Shown in pieces: positions 9,408-18,557 of a stretch of DNA of 64,000 bases. A program made the translations under genes and the position numbers. The notes under the pieces were generated by a model. It searched no databases, had not been told where the DNA came from, and saw nothing but the letters and a program-made list of their open reading frames with translations. This DNA comes from Pseudolactococcus sp041800635 (GTDB lineage: Bacteria > Bacillota > Bacilli > Lactobacillales > Streptococcaceae). Each line of letters opens with the position of its first letter. Within the stretch, counting starts at the first letter, position 1. The stretch lies in assembly GCA_047833645.1 (NCBI GenBank), contig CP181259.1, forward strand, positions 930,001 through 994,000, given 5' to 3'.

Positions 9408-9890
9408 TTAAACTTGACCAATCAAAACCACCGCTTCACAAGCCATGCCTTCACGGCGACCGACAAAGCCTAGTTTTTCTGTTGTTGTCGCTTTGATATT
9501 GACGTTGGCAATATCCGTTTTCAAGATTGTCGCAATGTTTTGCTTCATTTGTTGGAGATGAGGTGCCATTTTGGGTACCTCTGCCAAAATCGTGGCATCA
9601 ATATTGCCAATTGCATAGCCTTTTTCGACCATTTTTTGATAGATGTCAGCTAGGATTTGCGTTGAGGCGATGCCTTCCGTTTCTGGATTGGTATCGGGAA
9701 AGGCATGACCAATGTCACCCATGCCCAACGCCCCAATGATCGCATCCGTAATGGCGTGTAAAAGCACATCCGCATCCGAATGGCCTAAAAGTCCTGTCTC
9801 ATGCGGGATATTCACACCGCCAATGATCAACTGACGACCATGTACCAACTGATGCACATCATAGCCGTGGCCGATTTTAAGTGAGGGCAT
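9408..9890 (-). CDS. ispF: 2-C-methyl-D-erythritol 2,4-cyclodiphosphate synthase
   Basis: IspF, fifth enzyme of the MEP (non-mevalonate) isoprenoid pathway. The metal-binding N-terminal motif IGHGYDVHQL and the loop GHSDADVLLHAITDAIIGA with its conserved Asp/His are present, as is the C-terminal ATTTEKLGFVGRREGMAC. The 160-residue length matches the family. I start at ATG with GGAGG about nine bases upstream; the TTG 15 bases further upstream overlaps this binding site. It overlaps the 3' end of the AIM24 gene by 14 bases. MEP genes are unexpected here because most Streptococcaceae make isoprenoids by the mevalonate route. Confidence 0.95.
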   Translation of the reverse strand: MPSLKIGHGYDVHQLVHGRQLIIGGVNIPHETGLLGHSDADVLLHAITDAIIGALGMGDIGHAFPDTNPETEGIASTQILADIYQKMVEKGYAIGNIDATILAEVPKMAPHLQQMKQNIATILKTDIANVNIKATTTEKLGFVGRREGMACEAVVLIGQV

Positions 9891-10638
9891 CGAATAGTCC
9901 TCCAAGTGGGTTGCCAGATGAGCCTGAATGGCCGTCTGTTACGATGTAGTTTTTCATGATGTTGGCGAAGGTTTCGATGTTGAGGCTCTGCACGTAGATT
10001 TCGCCGGTACCACGGAAGGTGTTGACGATGCCTTCACCTGTGCCGATGGACTGGACGAAGCCATTTTCTAGGTGAATGTTGTAATCCAAGGTGGTTGACC
10101 AGGCAACGACGTGGGCGTTATCAATCGTGATTTCTTGGCTTTGGAGTTCGATTTTTTTGATGCTACCAAAAGCATTGACCAGGAGTGTCCCAACGCCGTT
10201 GGTCGTCATGACGAAGAGACCGCCTTGGCCGCCGAAAAAGGCTTTGCCGACACTTTGCCGTTCCATGGTGTACTGGGCGCTACCGTCAAGCGCCAGAAAG
10301 GCACCGTCGTTGAGGCGATACTGTTTAGCACCCAGATCTAGAGGCATGACTTGCCCGGGTGTTGAAGGTGCAAGCGCGATGATCCCGTTGTCATTACTTG
10401 ACACCGCTTTGGTGATAAAGACGCTCTCACCCGATGTCATGGCACGACCCGCTGCCTTGAACAGCTTGCCAATGCCACTGCCTTTGGCATTCAGCTCAGA
10501 CGTCAACGTGACCGCGGCATTATGATAAATCATGCTCCCACGCTGAATGTAGGCAAACTCTCCCGTTTCCAGCGCAATTTCAATCATCGGAAACTGCATG
10601 TTGCTGTCAATCGTGTACTTCATTTTGTTATCCGCCAT
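9877..10638 (-). CDS. AIM24 family protein
   Basis: A 253-residue beta-rich protein of the AIM24/TIGR00266 family (DUF124). Family hallmarks include AYIQRGSMIYHNAAVTL near the start, FLALDGSAQYTMER and GTGEGIVNTFRGTGEIYVQ near the C-terminus. In yeast, AIM24 is mitochondrial; the bacterial role is not established. It sits between ispD and ispF, genes that are normally adjacent or fused, with overlap into ispF, so all three are co-transcribed. The chosen ATG has GGAG upstream; an earlier ATG nine bases upstream is less likely. Confidence 0.85.
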   Translation of the reverse strand: MADNKMKYTIDSNMQFPMIEIALETGEFAYIQRGSMIYHNAAVTLTSELNAKGSGIGKLFKAAGRAMTSGESVFITKAVSSNDNGIIALAPSTPGQVMPLDLGAKQYRLNDGAFLALDGSAQYTMERQSVGKAFFGGQGGLFVMTTNGVGTLLVNAFGSIKKIELQSQEITIDNAHVVAWSTTLDYNIHLENGFVQSIGTGEGIVNTFRGTGEIYVQSLNIETFANIMKNYIVTDGHSGSSGNPLGGLFDALT

Positions 10639-10692
10639 AATCTCCACTCCATTCTTTTGATTGTATTATAGCAAAATTATTTTTCAAATACC

Positions 10693-11373
10693 TCAGGCCT
10701 CAGACCGATGTGTCAAAATCGCTTGCCCGAAAATCAGATCTTCCGGTGTCGTGATTTTGATATTTTCATAAGAGCCTGGGACAATGGTGACAGGCTGATC
10801 AGAAAAGACCTCCACCAAACTGGCATCGTCAGTCCCCAGAAACCCTTTCAAATGGGCGATGTGATGCACCTCTTGGATGAGACTGGTCTCAAAAAATTGG
10901 GGTGTTTGGGCGCCCCAAAGCTTGTCGCGTGGGACTGTCTGCTTGATTTTTCCGTCTGGATCGACCTGCTTAATCGTATCCTTGACCGGTACTGCCAAAA
11001 TCGCATTATCCTGAGCTTTTAAGGCTGCTAATTCAGCCAGCGTGACAAATGGCCGCGCGCCGTCATGAATCATGACCGCAGCTTCTGAAACTTCTTCAAG
11101 CGCATGCCTGACAGAATCCTGCCGTTCTGCACCGCCGACAACAAAGCACACGCGGTCCGATAGAAATGCCGTAAAATAGGCTTTTTCATCAGCTTTCCCA
11201 ACCAAAATCACTTGCTTGCAATCTGAATCCGACAAGAACAAGTCTAGCGCATATTGAAAAATCGCCTGATCTGCCAGTGTCAAAAAAATTTTATTACGGT
11301 CAGCTGCCATTCGACTGCCTGAACCCGCAGCCAAAAGGATGGCACTGTAAGCTTTATGACCCTGCCCACTCAT
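10693..11373 (-). CDS. ispD: 2-C-methyl-D-erythritol 4-phosphate cytidylyltransferase
   Basis: IspD makes CDP-methylerythritol in the MEP pathway. The nucleotidyltransferase signature is AILLAAGSGSRMAADRNKIFL at the N-terminus (the GSGxRM loop and the catalytic lysine region), followed by the substrate motifs ERQDSVRHALEE and IHDGARPFV and by LWGAQTPQFF. The 226-residue length is typical. The ATG overlaps the stop of the upstream PIN-TRAM gene by four bases, giving translational coupling. Confidence 0.93.
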   Translation of the reverse strand: MSGQGHKAYSAILLAAGSGSRMAADRNKIFLTLADQAIFQYALDLFLSDSDCKQVILVGKADEKAYFTAFLSDRVCFVVGGAERQDSVRHALEEVSEAAVMIHDGARPFVTLAELAALKAQDNAILAVPVKDTIKQVDPDGKIKQTVPRDKLWGAQTPQFFETSLIQEVHHIAHLKGFLGTDDASLVEVFSDQPVTIVPGSYENIKITTPEDLIFGQAILTHRSEA

Positions 11374-12443
11374 CGTGCCAGTTCCCCAAAAATCATGCGA
11401 CCAGCCGAAGTTTGAAGCGACTTGGTCACTTCGATTTTAACCGTTTTATCAATCAAATCAGCCGTCTCTTCGACAACGATCATCGTCCCGTCTGGCAGAT
11501 AGCCGATCCCTTGCCGACGCTCCGTCCCTTTTTTCACAATTTGAATGTCAAGTGTATCACCGACGATCAGCTGCGGCTTCACCGCGTTTGCTAAATCGTT
11601 GATATTTAAAACCTGCACGCCCTGGATTTCAGCGACTTTGTTAAGGTTGAAGTCATTAGTTACAAGTGCTGCCCCAGTTTCAGACGCATAGCGCAAAAGC
11701 TTGGTATCGACTTCATGAATATCAGAATAGTCCTTGCTTGCGACCGTGACTTTAGCGATTTCTTTCATGTCATTGACCAAGTCAAGGCCTCTGCGACCCT
11801 TGGCACGCTTGAGATTGTCATTACTATCAGACAGCAGTTGCAACTCTAACAAGACAAAGTTTGGCACGATGATTTCACCGTCCAAAAAGCCTGTTTTGAG
11901 AATATCGAAAATCCGACCATCAATCAGGACGCTGGTGTCCAATAATTTGGCATAATTTTTATGTTTACGCTTGTCTCTCTTCTCGGGCTTCTCTGCTTTT
12001 TCAGTTACCGCAGCTTTTTTCCGACTGAAGAATTTAAAAATATCCGCTTCACGTTTTGACGAAATGCTATAGCCAACATAAATGGTCAGCATCATCAGCA
12101 AAAAAGGAATGACCGTTGACAAAACGGGTGTCCGCAAAATCCACAGCGGAATACTGGCAATGGCGCCAATGACTAGACCAATCACACCCCCCATAAAGCC
12201 CCAAGTGATTTTGGGAATATTAATGGTTGCAATGGTTTGGTCAATTTTATCGACAAAGTTCAACAGTAGTCTGATAAATATAAAAGAAAAAATCAGAAAA
12301 ATAATTGCGCCAATTAAACTATTGACTACTGCGTTGTTTTCAAATTGCCTTTGATGGACGAGCACCCAAAACTCGGGTAGAAACGTATCGCCAAGCGTTG
12401 CGCCGACAATAGCCATCAAGGCATGAATGATGATTCTTTTCAT
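11370..12443 (-). CDS. PIN-TRAM domain membrane protein (YacL type)
   Basis: The order is: about four N-terminal membrane segments (roughly residues 1-125), a charged linker, a PIN nuclease domain starting KLLDTSVLIDGRIFDILKTG (about residue 170; the acidic residues D of LDTS and those in TKLLRYA / ALVTNDFNLN match PIN), and a C-terminal TRAM RNA-binding domain (about 295-355, GVGYLPDGTM-like). This is the YacL/PilT-TRAM arrangement found next to radA, ispD and ispF in many Firmicutes. It is probably a membrane-tethered RNase; its target is unknown. ATG chosen for the AAGGAGGA before it. Confidence 0.85.
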   Translation of the reverse strand: MKRIIIHALMAIVGATLGDTFLPEFWVLVHQRQFENNAVVNSLIGAIIFLIFSFIFIRLLLNFVDKIDQTIATINIPKITWGFMGGVIGLVIGAIASIPLWILRTPVLSTVIPFLLMMLTIYVGYSISSKREADIFKFFSRKKAAVTEKAEKPEKRDKRKHKNYAKLLDTSVLIDGRIFDILKTGFLDGEIIVPNFVLLELQLLSDSNDNLKRAKGRRGLDLVNDMKEIAKVTVASKDYSDIHEVDTKLLRYASETGAALVTNDFNLNKVAEIQGVQVLNINDLANAVKPQLIVGDTLDIQIVKKGTERRQGIGYLPDGTMIVVEETADLIDKTVKIEVTKSLQTSAGRMIFGELAR

Positions 12444-12674
12444 CCATTCCTCCTTCAAGATGTTGAGGCGACTGCTTTGAGACGATGAAAAATAGGAAAA
12501 GTGTCCATTGAGCAACCTTCGTTCGGACTTTTATTTTTTCAGCGTTTCAAGGCGTCGCAACTCAAGTGCGTGCGTATGATCAATTGGTTGCGCTACCATA
12601 CGAAGTAAATAAAGATGCGTTACCAAATGGGAACACATCCTTATTTTATCATATTTACCTTAAAAATGTCTTGT

Positions 12675-14036
12675 TCAAGCAAAGACCTTCTGCAAAACTT
12701 CGGCTAAAGTCGTGACCCCAATGACTTGGATAGACGGTGGGATCTCTAACCCTGCCAAGGAATTTTTAGGGGCGTAGAGTTTTTTGAAGCCTAGTTTAGC
12801 CGCTTCATTAATCCGACTTTCGATACGGTTGACCCGACGAATTTCGCCTGTCAACCCAATTTCACCGATAAAGGCAACATCTGGTGCTGTCGGTTTTTCT
12901 TTATAACTCGACGCAATAGCGATCGCGATGGCCAAGTCAATCGCTGGTTCATCTAACTTGACGCCACCTGCTGATTTGAGGTAAGCATCTTGATTTTGGA
13001 GCAATAGATTCGCACGTTTTTCAAGGACTGCCATGATCAAGCTGACACGATTAAAATCAAGGCCCGAAGTTGTTCGTCTGGCATTACCAAAAATCGTTGG
13101 TGTGACAAGCGCTTGAATTTCGACCAAAATCGGTCTAGTCCCTTCCATTGACACAACGATAGCTGAGCCTGTCGCCCCTTCTAAACGTTCTTCCAAAAAG
13201 ATTTCACTGGGATTGGTCACTTCGACCAGTCCTTGAGATTGCATCTCAAAAATTCCGATTTCATTAGTCGACCCAAATCGATTTTTCACTGCTCGCAAAA
13301 TCCGGAAAGTATGCTGGCGCTCCCCTTCAAAATAAAGCACCGTATCCACCATATGCTCTAGCATTCTGGGGCCGGCAAGGCTGCCTTCCTTGGTGACATG
13401 ACCGACGATAAAGGTCGCGATATTATTGGTTTTGGCGATTTGGAGTAGCTCTGCAGTCACTTCTCGCACTTGGCTGACTGAGCCTTGAACGCCTGTGATA
13501 TCAGGGCTCATCACGGTTTGAATGGAGTCAATGACCAGAAAATCTGGCTGCAATTTTTCAATTTCAGCTCGGATATTTTGCATATTATTTTCTGCGTAGA
13601 GGTAAAAATCAGAATCCAAATCACCCAAACGTTCAGCTCGCATCTTGATTTGTTGGGCTGATTCCTCACCTGACACATAGAGGACACGACCGAGATTTGC
13701 CAACTGCACAGAAACTTGTAAGAGAATGGTTGATTTCCCAATCCCTGGGTCACCACCGATAAGAATCAAGCTACCCGGTACGACACCCCCACCAAGGACA
13801 CGGTTAAATTCGCCCATGTCTGTCAAAACACGGGGTGTGTCTAGACTTTCGACTTCTCCTAGCTTAACCGGTCGCGTTTTCTCCCCAGTCAGGGTCACGC
13901 GCGCATTTTTGACCTCTTTGGCTTCAATTTCTTCGATAAAAGAGTTCCATGCGCCACAATTAGGACAGCGACCCAGATATTTGGGTGACTGATACCCACA
14001 GGATTGGCAGACGAATTTTGATTTTGCTTTCGCCAT
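12675..14036 (-). CDS. radA: DNA repair protein RadA
   Basis: RadA/Sms, a RecA-like branch-migration helicase for homologous recombination and natural transformation. Seen in order: a C4 zinc finger FVCQSCGYQSPKYLGRCPNC at the N-terminus, a Walker A GGDPGIGKSTI (about residue 95), the RadA-specific KNRFGSTNEIG (about 250), and a C-terminal Lon-protease-like domain with LAIAIAIASSY and GEIGLTGEIR. I choose the ATG of MAKAKSKF, the standard RadA start, one base after the dut stop; a 16-codon upstream extension overlaps dut. The disA gene often found downstream in Bacillales is absent, as in streptococci. Confidence 0.96.
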   Translation of the reverse strand: MAKAKSKFVCQSCGYQSPKYLGRCPNCGAWNSFIEEIEAKEVKNARVTLTGEKTRPVKLGEVESLDTPRVLTDMGEFNRVLGGGVVPGSLILIGGDPGIGKSTILLQVSVQLANLGRVLYVSGEESAQQIKMRAERLGDLDSDFYLYAENNMQNIRAEIEKLQPDFLVIDSIQTVMSPDITGVQGSVSQVREVTAELLQIAKTNNIATFIVGHVTKEGSLAGPRMLEHMVDTVLYFEGERQHTFRILRAVKNRFGSTNEIGIFEMQSQGLVEVTNPSEIFLEERLEGATGSAIVVSMEGTRPILVEIQALVTPTIFGNARRTTSGLDFNRVSLIMAVLEKRANLLLQNQDAYLKSAGGVKLDEPAIDLAIAIAIASSYKEKPTAPDVAFIGEIGLTGEIRRVNRIESRINEAAKLGFKKLYAPKNSLAGLEIPPSIQVIGVTTLAEVLQKVFA

Positions 14037-14037
14037 C

Positions 14038-14484
14038 TTATGCCCCTGTGCTACCAAAGCCACCGATGCGTGCGCCTTCAGCACTGTCTACATCTGCTAA
14101 GAGAAATGGTGCAAAAACGCCTTGGACGATGCGCTCGCCTTTGGCGACTTCTACGACTTGGTCGGTGATATTTTTCATTTGGGCGAAAATATGGCCTTCA
14201 TTATTGGGATTGCCGTAATAGTCTCCGTCTATAACGCCGACGCTGTTGATCAAAACCAGGCCTTTTTTGCGTGGATTGGATGAGCGATCGTAGAGATAGA
14301 GCACTTCTCCTGCTTGCATATAGGCTTTAATACCAGTCGGGATGAGTTTAATTTCGCCTGGATTTAGGCTGATCGTTTCTGCTGCGATGAAGTCGTAGCC
14401 TGCTGCATGTGCGGTGCTTCTGACGGGAAGGTCAATACCTGCTTTTTCATAGGCTGTGACCAGTTCAAATCCTCTTGTTTTCAT
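14038..14484 (-). CDS. dut: dUTP diphosphatase
   Basis: A trimeric all-beta dUTPase that hydrolyses dUTP to dUMP and pyrophosphate. The five family motifs can be followed: AAGYDFIAAE, YDRSSNPRKKGL (RSS), NSVGVIDGDYYGN, the ERIVQGVF block, and C-terminal ARIGGFGSTG (the glycine-rich nucleotide lid). The length of 148 is usual. It lies immediately upstream of radA on the same strand, an arrangement conserved in streptococci and lactococci. Start MKTRGFELV follows a GGAGAA-like site. Confidence 0.95.
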   Translation of the reverse strand: MKTRGFELVTAYEKAGIDLPVRSTAHAAGYDFIAAETISLNPGEIKLIPTGIKAYMQAGEVLYLYDRSSNPRKKGLVLINSVGVIDGDYYGNPNNEGHIFAQMKNITDQVVEVAKGERIVQGVFAPFLLADVDSAEGARIGGFGSTGA

Positions 14485-14566
14485 GATTTCTCCAATATTT
14501 ATAATGTCTATATTCTATTATACGAAAAAAGCCGAGAAAAATCTCAGACTTGTTTCGATAACAACT

Positions 14567-16318
14567 TTACTTAGCGAACTGGGCTTGTTGCAACTGGTAG
14601 TAGTAGCCCTCTTGCACCATCAGTTGGTCATGACTGCCAATTTCGACAATTTGACCTTGATTGAGGACTAAAATTTTGTCGGCATTTTTAATCGTTGACA
14701 GGCGATGGGCAATGACAAAACTGGTGCGTCCCGTCATCATCTTTAAGAAAGCCTGCGAAATCTTTTGCTCCGTCAAAGTATCCACGGAACTTGTCGCTTC
14801 GTCCAAGATCAGCATATCTGGTTGGCTGATCATGGTTCTGGCAATGGTTAAAAGCTGACGCTGACCTTCAGAAATCTTGAGAGCGTGCGCCCCAACTTGT
14901 GTCTCTAACTTATCTGGCAAACGCATGACAAAGTCGTACATGTGCGCTTCTTTCAAGGCGGCGTAGATTTCTTCATCTGTCGCATTTTCTCGACCATAGC
15001 AGAGATTGGCACGTAGTGAACTGCCAAATAACCAGGTTTCTTGTAAAACCATGCCAAAACTTTGGCGCAGACTATCGCGCGTCATGTCACGAATATCCGT
15101 CCCGTCTATTAAAATTGCACCCTTATCCACATCGTAAAAACGCATTAAAAGGTTGATCAAAGTCGATTTACCGGCACCTGTTTTACCGACAATAGCGATC
15201 ATCTCACCCGGTGCTACCTTGAGTGAAAAATCGGTAATCAATGCTTGACCAGGGTGATAACCAAAGCTGACCTCTTGAAAATCAATGTCACCCTTGGCGT
15301 GCGTTAAAATACGGGCATCAGGAGCATCTTGCGTTTCAATCGGCTGATCCATGAGTTCCTGCGTCCGTCTCAAACCGGCAAATGCGGTCTGAATCTGTGT
15401 CGTAATCCCTGAAATCTCGATAAATGGCTTAGAAAACTGACTGGCATAGATGGTAAAACTAGAGATGACACCAATCGTGACTGCGGTTGAACCGTTGAGC
15501 GCCATGAGAGCACCGACACAGCCCACTGATAGATAGGCCAAATGGTCTACAAAACGTGACAGGGGATTGGTCAAGGCAGAAGAAAACTGGGCTTTCTGAC
15601 CTTTGACATAGAGGTCTTGGTTCAAGTCTTCAAATTGGGCCTGATTGGCTGTTTCTCGCTGAAAAGCCTTAACCGTTTTCTGGTTGCCGATCATTTCCGT
15701 GATATAACCCGAAATGTCTCCGATAATCTGTTGCTGACTCACAAAGTCTTGCTGTGATGCTCGCGCAACGAGCCATGAGACCAAGAAAATAATCGGTGTT
15801 GAAATCAAGACAACCAAGGTCAAAATCGGACTGAGATAGAGCATGAAGACTAAGGCCACAATGACAACGGTAATGCCAGAAAAGAGTTGATTAAAGACGG
15901 CAGCACTTGCGACTGAGATATTATCCATGTCATTGGTAAAGCGACTGACGATATTACCATGAGCGGTTTGATCATAATAGCGTAAGGGCAACTGGTTTAG
16001 GTGGTCATAAGCATCCTTACGCAGGACAGCGACTGACCGATAGGCCAGGCGATTACTAAGGCGCTGGATGAGCCATTGGCTGATGACAGTTACGATTAAG
16101 ACACCGACGAGCAAGAGTAATATATGTCTCAAAATCGGAAAATTAACCTGTCCACGATGAACCATCTGATCGACGCTCAGACCGATATAATAAGTCATTA
16201 AAACAACGGTGATCCCACTGGCTAAGCCAAAAATGATAGATAAAATGAGCTCTAGGCGAAAGGCCAGTAAATAAGGTAAGAAGAAACGCCATGAGGCTGT
16301 TTGTTTTGATTTAGTCAT
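14567..16318 (-). CDS. ABC exporter half-transporter (second subunit)
   Basis: A fused permease-ATPase half-transporter (ABCB-like, MdlB/LmrCD class). Six membrane spans occupy roughly residues 20-310, followed by a nucleotide-binding domain with Walker A GKTGAGKST (about 375), signature SEGQRQLLTIAR and Walker B LILDEATSS. The signature is degenerate (SEGQ instead of SGGQ), which in heterodimeric exporters marks one non-canonical site. I start at MTKSKQTASW with GGAGGA upstream; this ATG overlaps the last codons of the preceding ABC gene by eight bases. The pair likely exports drugs, lipids or peptides as a heterodimer. Confidence 0.9.
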   Translation of the reverse strand: MTKSKQTASWRFFLPYLLAFRLELILSIIFGLASGITVVLMTYYIGLSVDQMVHRGQVNFPILRHILLLLVGVLIVTVISQWLIQRLSNRLAYRSVAVLRKDAYDHLNQLPLRYYDQTAHGNIVSRFTNDMDNISVASAAVFNQLFSGITVVIVALVFMLYLSPILTLVVLISTPIIFLVSWLVARASQQDFVSQQQIIGDISGYITEMIGNQKTVKAFQRETANQAQFEDLNQDLYVKGQKAQFSSALTNPLSRFVDHLAYLSVGCVGALMALNGSTAVTIGVISSFTIYASQFSKPFIEISGITTQIQTAFAGLRRTQELMDQPIETQDAPDARILTHAKGDIDFQEVSFGYHPGQALITDFSLKVAPGEMIAIVGKTGAGKSTLINLLMRFYDVDKGAILIDGTDIRDMTRDSLRQSFGMVLQETWLFGSSLRANLCYGRENATDEEIYAALKEAHMYDFVMRLPDKLETQVGAHALKISEGQRQLLTIARTMISQPDMLILDEATSSVDTLTEQKISQAFLKMMTGRTSFVIAHRLSTIKNADKILVLNQGQIVEIGSHDQLMVQEGYYYQLQQAQFAK

Positions 16319-18029
16319 GTTCCTCCTTCTGTGATGCAACGATCGCTTGATATTCTGGTGAGCTGGCAAGCAAGGCTTCATGAGTGCCTTTGCCAACTAG
16401 GCGACCACTGTCTAAGACTAAGATTTCCTTAGCCTGCTGAATTGAGCGAACACGCTGAGAAATAATGATCATGGCACTCTCTAAATCACGTGCCAAGGCT
16501 TGGCGCAAGTCCAAATCTGTCTGATAGTCCAAGGCTGAAAGTGAGTCATCTAAAATCAAGAGATGTGGCTTCCGGATCAAGGCGCGGGCAATGGTTAAAC
16601 GTTGGCGTTGACCACCTGAGAAGTTTTTACCATTTTCCATGACTAGGGTATCCAAGCCTTCTGGTAGTTTTTCGACAAATTCTCGACACTGAGCTGTCGC
16701 CAAGGCTTGGAAACAGGCTTCATCTGTCGCATCTGCTTTCCCCCACTGCAGGTTCTCACGGATCGTGCCATGAAAGAGGACTGCGGTCTGTGGGACGAAA
16801 GCGATTTGGTGGCGTAAAGCCGCCAAGTCCCATGTTCGAACATCTAAACCATTGACCGTGATCCGCCCAGCTGCCACGTCGTAAAATCGAGGGATGAGCT
16901 GGGTCAAGGTGGATTTCCCACTACCGGTTGGCCCGGTGATGCCGAGGAATTCGCCTGGTTGGAGGTTGAAGCTGATGTCTTGTAGCGCCAGGCCACCATT
17001 CGCCTCGTAGCGGAAGTCGACGTTTTCAAAGCGAATGAAGTCTGACTGACTAGGCGCAGTTTCGGCTTGTTCTGGTTGGGTTAAGGAAGGTGTCGTGTCG
17101 AAGACTTGATTGACGCGTGCGGCAGAGGCGGCGGCGCGTGTGAAGATGACGACCAAGTTTGAGACGACGATCAAGGCGAGGAGCATTTGGTTCATGTAGT
17201 TGATGAGGGCGAGGACTTCACCTGGTGCTAGGTTACCAGTATTGACCTTGAAGCCGCCGATATAGATCAGGGCGACAATGCCGAGGTTCATGACTAGGGT
17301 CGTCGCAGGTGACAGCAAGGCCGACAGATTAGTTACGCGTTGGTAGACGTTGGCTAGGTCATCGGTTGCCTCATCGAAACGTTTGACATCTGCTTTTCGG
17401 CGAGCGAAGGCCCGAATGACACGCACGCCGCTGAGGTTTTGATTAACCAATTCATTAAGCTGATCCAACTTTTCTTGGACGCGTTTATAGAGTGGCACAC
17501 TGTAGCGCACGATGAAAAACAAGATGATGCAAAAGATTGGTAGCAAAATGAGGTAGAGCAAACCTGTCTGCCAATCAATATAAAAGGCCATGATGACAGA
17601 GCCGATACTCAAAAATGGTGCCCGAACAACCAAACGGATCAGCATGGCTAAGGCGAGCTGAAGCTGGTTGATGTCACTGGTTAGGCGTGTAATCAAGGTA
17701 TCTGTCCCAAACTGGTTCAGATCTTGGTGGGACAGTTGGTTGATTTTCTTCATGAGTTGGGTGCGGAGCTCCGTACCGAAACCTTGTGACGCGATTGAGG
17801 CATAGTACTGGCAGATTACCGCACAGATCATCCCGATGACTGACATAGCCACCATCCAGCCGGTCGTCTGCCAAACGGTCGCCTGATGCCCGGCCCTCAC
17901 CCCTTGGTCAATCAAGCGCGCCATGAATAATGGCAGCACGAGTTCAAAGACGGCTTCTAAAAATTTGAAAAATGGTCCTAAAATAATCTGCTTTCGGTAT
18001 GCCTTGGCATAACGTAATAACTGTATCAC
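16311..18029 (-). CDS. ABC exporter half-transporter (first subunit)
   Basis: Partner of the following ABC gene. It has an N-terminal six-span exporter domain (to about residue 310) and a nucleotide-binding domain with Walker A GPTGSGKSTL (about 365), signature FSGGQRQRLTIARAL and Walker B LLILDDSLSALD. Walker B ends in Asp (DDS) rather than the catalytic Glu, while the partner has DEA. Together with the partner's SEGQ signature this is the textbook pattern of a heterodimeric exporter with one degenerate ATP site (as in LmrCD, TM287/288). The gene overlaps its partner and both are on the minus strand, forming an operon. Confidence 0.92.
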   Translation of the reverse strand: MIQLLRYAKAYRKQIILGPFFKFLEAVFELVLPLFMARLIDQGVRAGHQATVWQTTGWMVAMSVIGMICAVICQYYASIASQGFGTELRTQLMKKINQLSHQDLNQFGTDTLITRLTSDINQLQLALAMLIRLVVRAPFLSIGSVIMAFYIDWQTGLLYLILLPIFCIILFFIVRYSVPLYKRVQEKLDQLNELVNQNLSGVRVIRAFARRKADVKRFDEATDDLANVYQRVTNLSALLSPATTLVMNLGIVALIYIGGFKVNTGNLAPGEVLALINYMNQMLLALIVVSNLVVIFTRAAASAARVNQVFDTTPSLTQPEQAETAPSQSDFIRFENVDFRYEANGGLALQDISFNLQPGEFLGITGPTGSGKSTLTQLIPRFYDVAAGRITVNGLDVRTWDLAALRHQIAFVPQTAVLFHGTIRENLQWGKADATDEACFQALATAQCREFVEKLPEGLDTLVMENGKNFSGGQRQRLTIARALIRKPHLLILDDSLSALDYQTDLDLRQALARDLESAMIIISQRVRSIQQAKEILVLDSGRLVGKGTHEALLASSPEYQAIVASQKEEHD

Positions 18030-18132
18030 AATATCCCCCTATCTTTTAATGATTTTTACTGATTACTTCTATTGTAGCTCAATTATTAGTGGATAGCAAA
18101 AAAGTTTTCTGTGAATTTAATACCTGAAATGG

Positions 18133-18549
18133 TCAGCTTTCTACTTTATTTTCAGGGTATAACAGGCTATCTTTAAATATCTCGTCACCCCAAATCTCGC
18201 TTTCTGAGAGTGTCGTTTCAATCACTTCAATAGGCTGTTGGTTGACCCAAATCATGGCACAGCGATATCCAGAAAACGGCTCATATAAAGGCATGATGAC
18301 GTGCTCGTCCGCAATCGCCTGCTCAATATCAGAACAAGTAAACGCCACGTGCGCCTGCGTTTGGATTTTTTCATCCAAACTAGACACCTCGCCAAAAGCA
18401 TGCAACTGAACAGGCAAACCGAAATCGTTTTGAATATCCAACGTATACATGTCAAACAGTGCCGCATACCGCGTGTCTGGATGGTTGATAATCTCTGATA
18501 ATGGTACTGGCTTTCCGGTATGGTGAAATTTTAGATTAACGTTTTTCAT
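18133..18549 (-). CDS. Small VOC-like hypothetical protein
   Basis: A 138-residue protein with a glyoxalase/VOC-like half: FHHTGKPVPLSEI, then YTLDIQNDFGLPVQLHAF, and HVAFTCSDIEQAIADEHVIMPLYEPFSGYRCAMIWVNQQPIEVIE. The last block, with a repeated His...Glu arrangement, resembles metal-site strands of the VOC fold, but key metal ligands cannot be assigned with certainty. Function unknown. Its start lies next to the left end of the first ISL3 copy (nine bases away), so its promoter region has been replaced by the insertion sequence. Confidence 0.65.
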   Translation of the reverse strand: MKNVNLKFHHTGKPVPLSEIINHPDTRYAALFDMYTLDIQNDFGLPVQLHAFGEVSSLDEKIQTQAHVAFTCSDIEQAIADEHVIMPLYEPFSGYRCAMIWVNQQPIEVIETTLSESEIWGDEIFKDSLLYPENKVES

Positions 18550-18557
18550 GATTTTTC

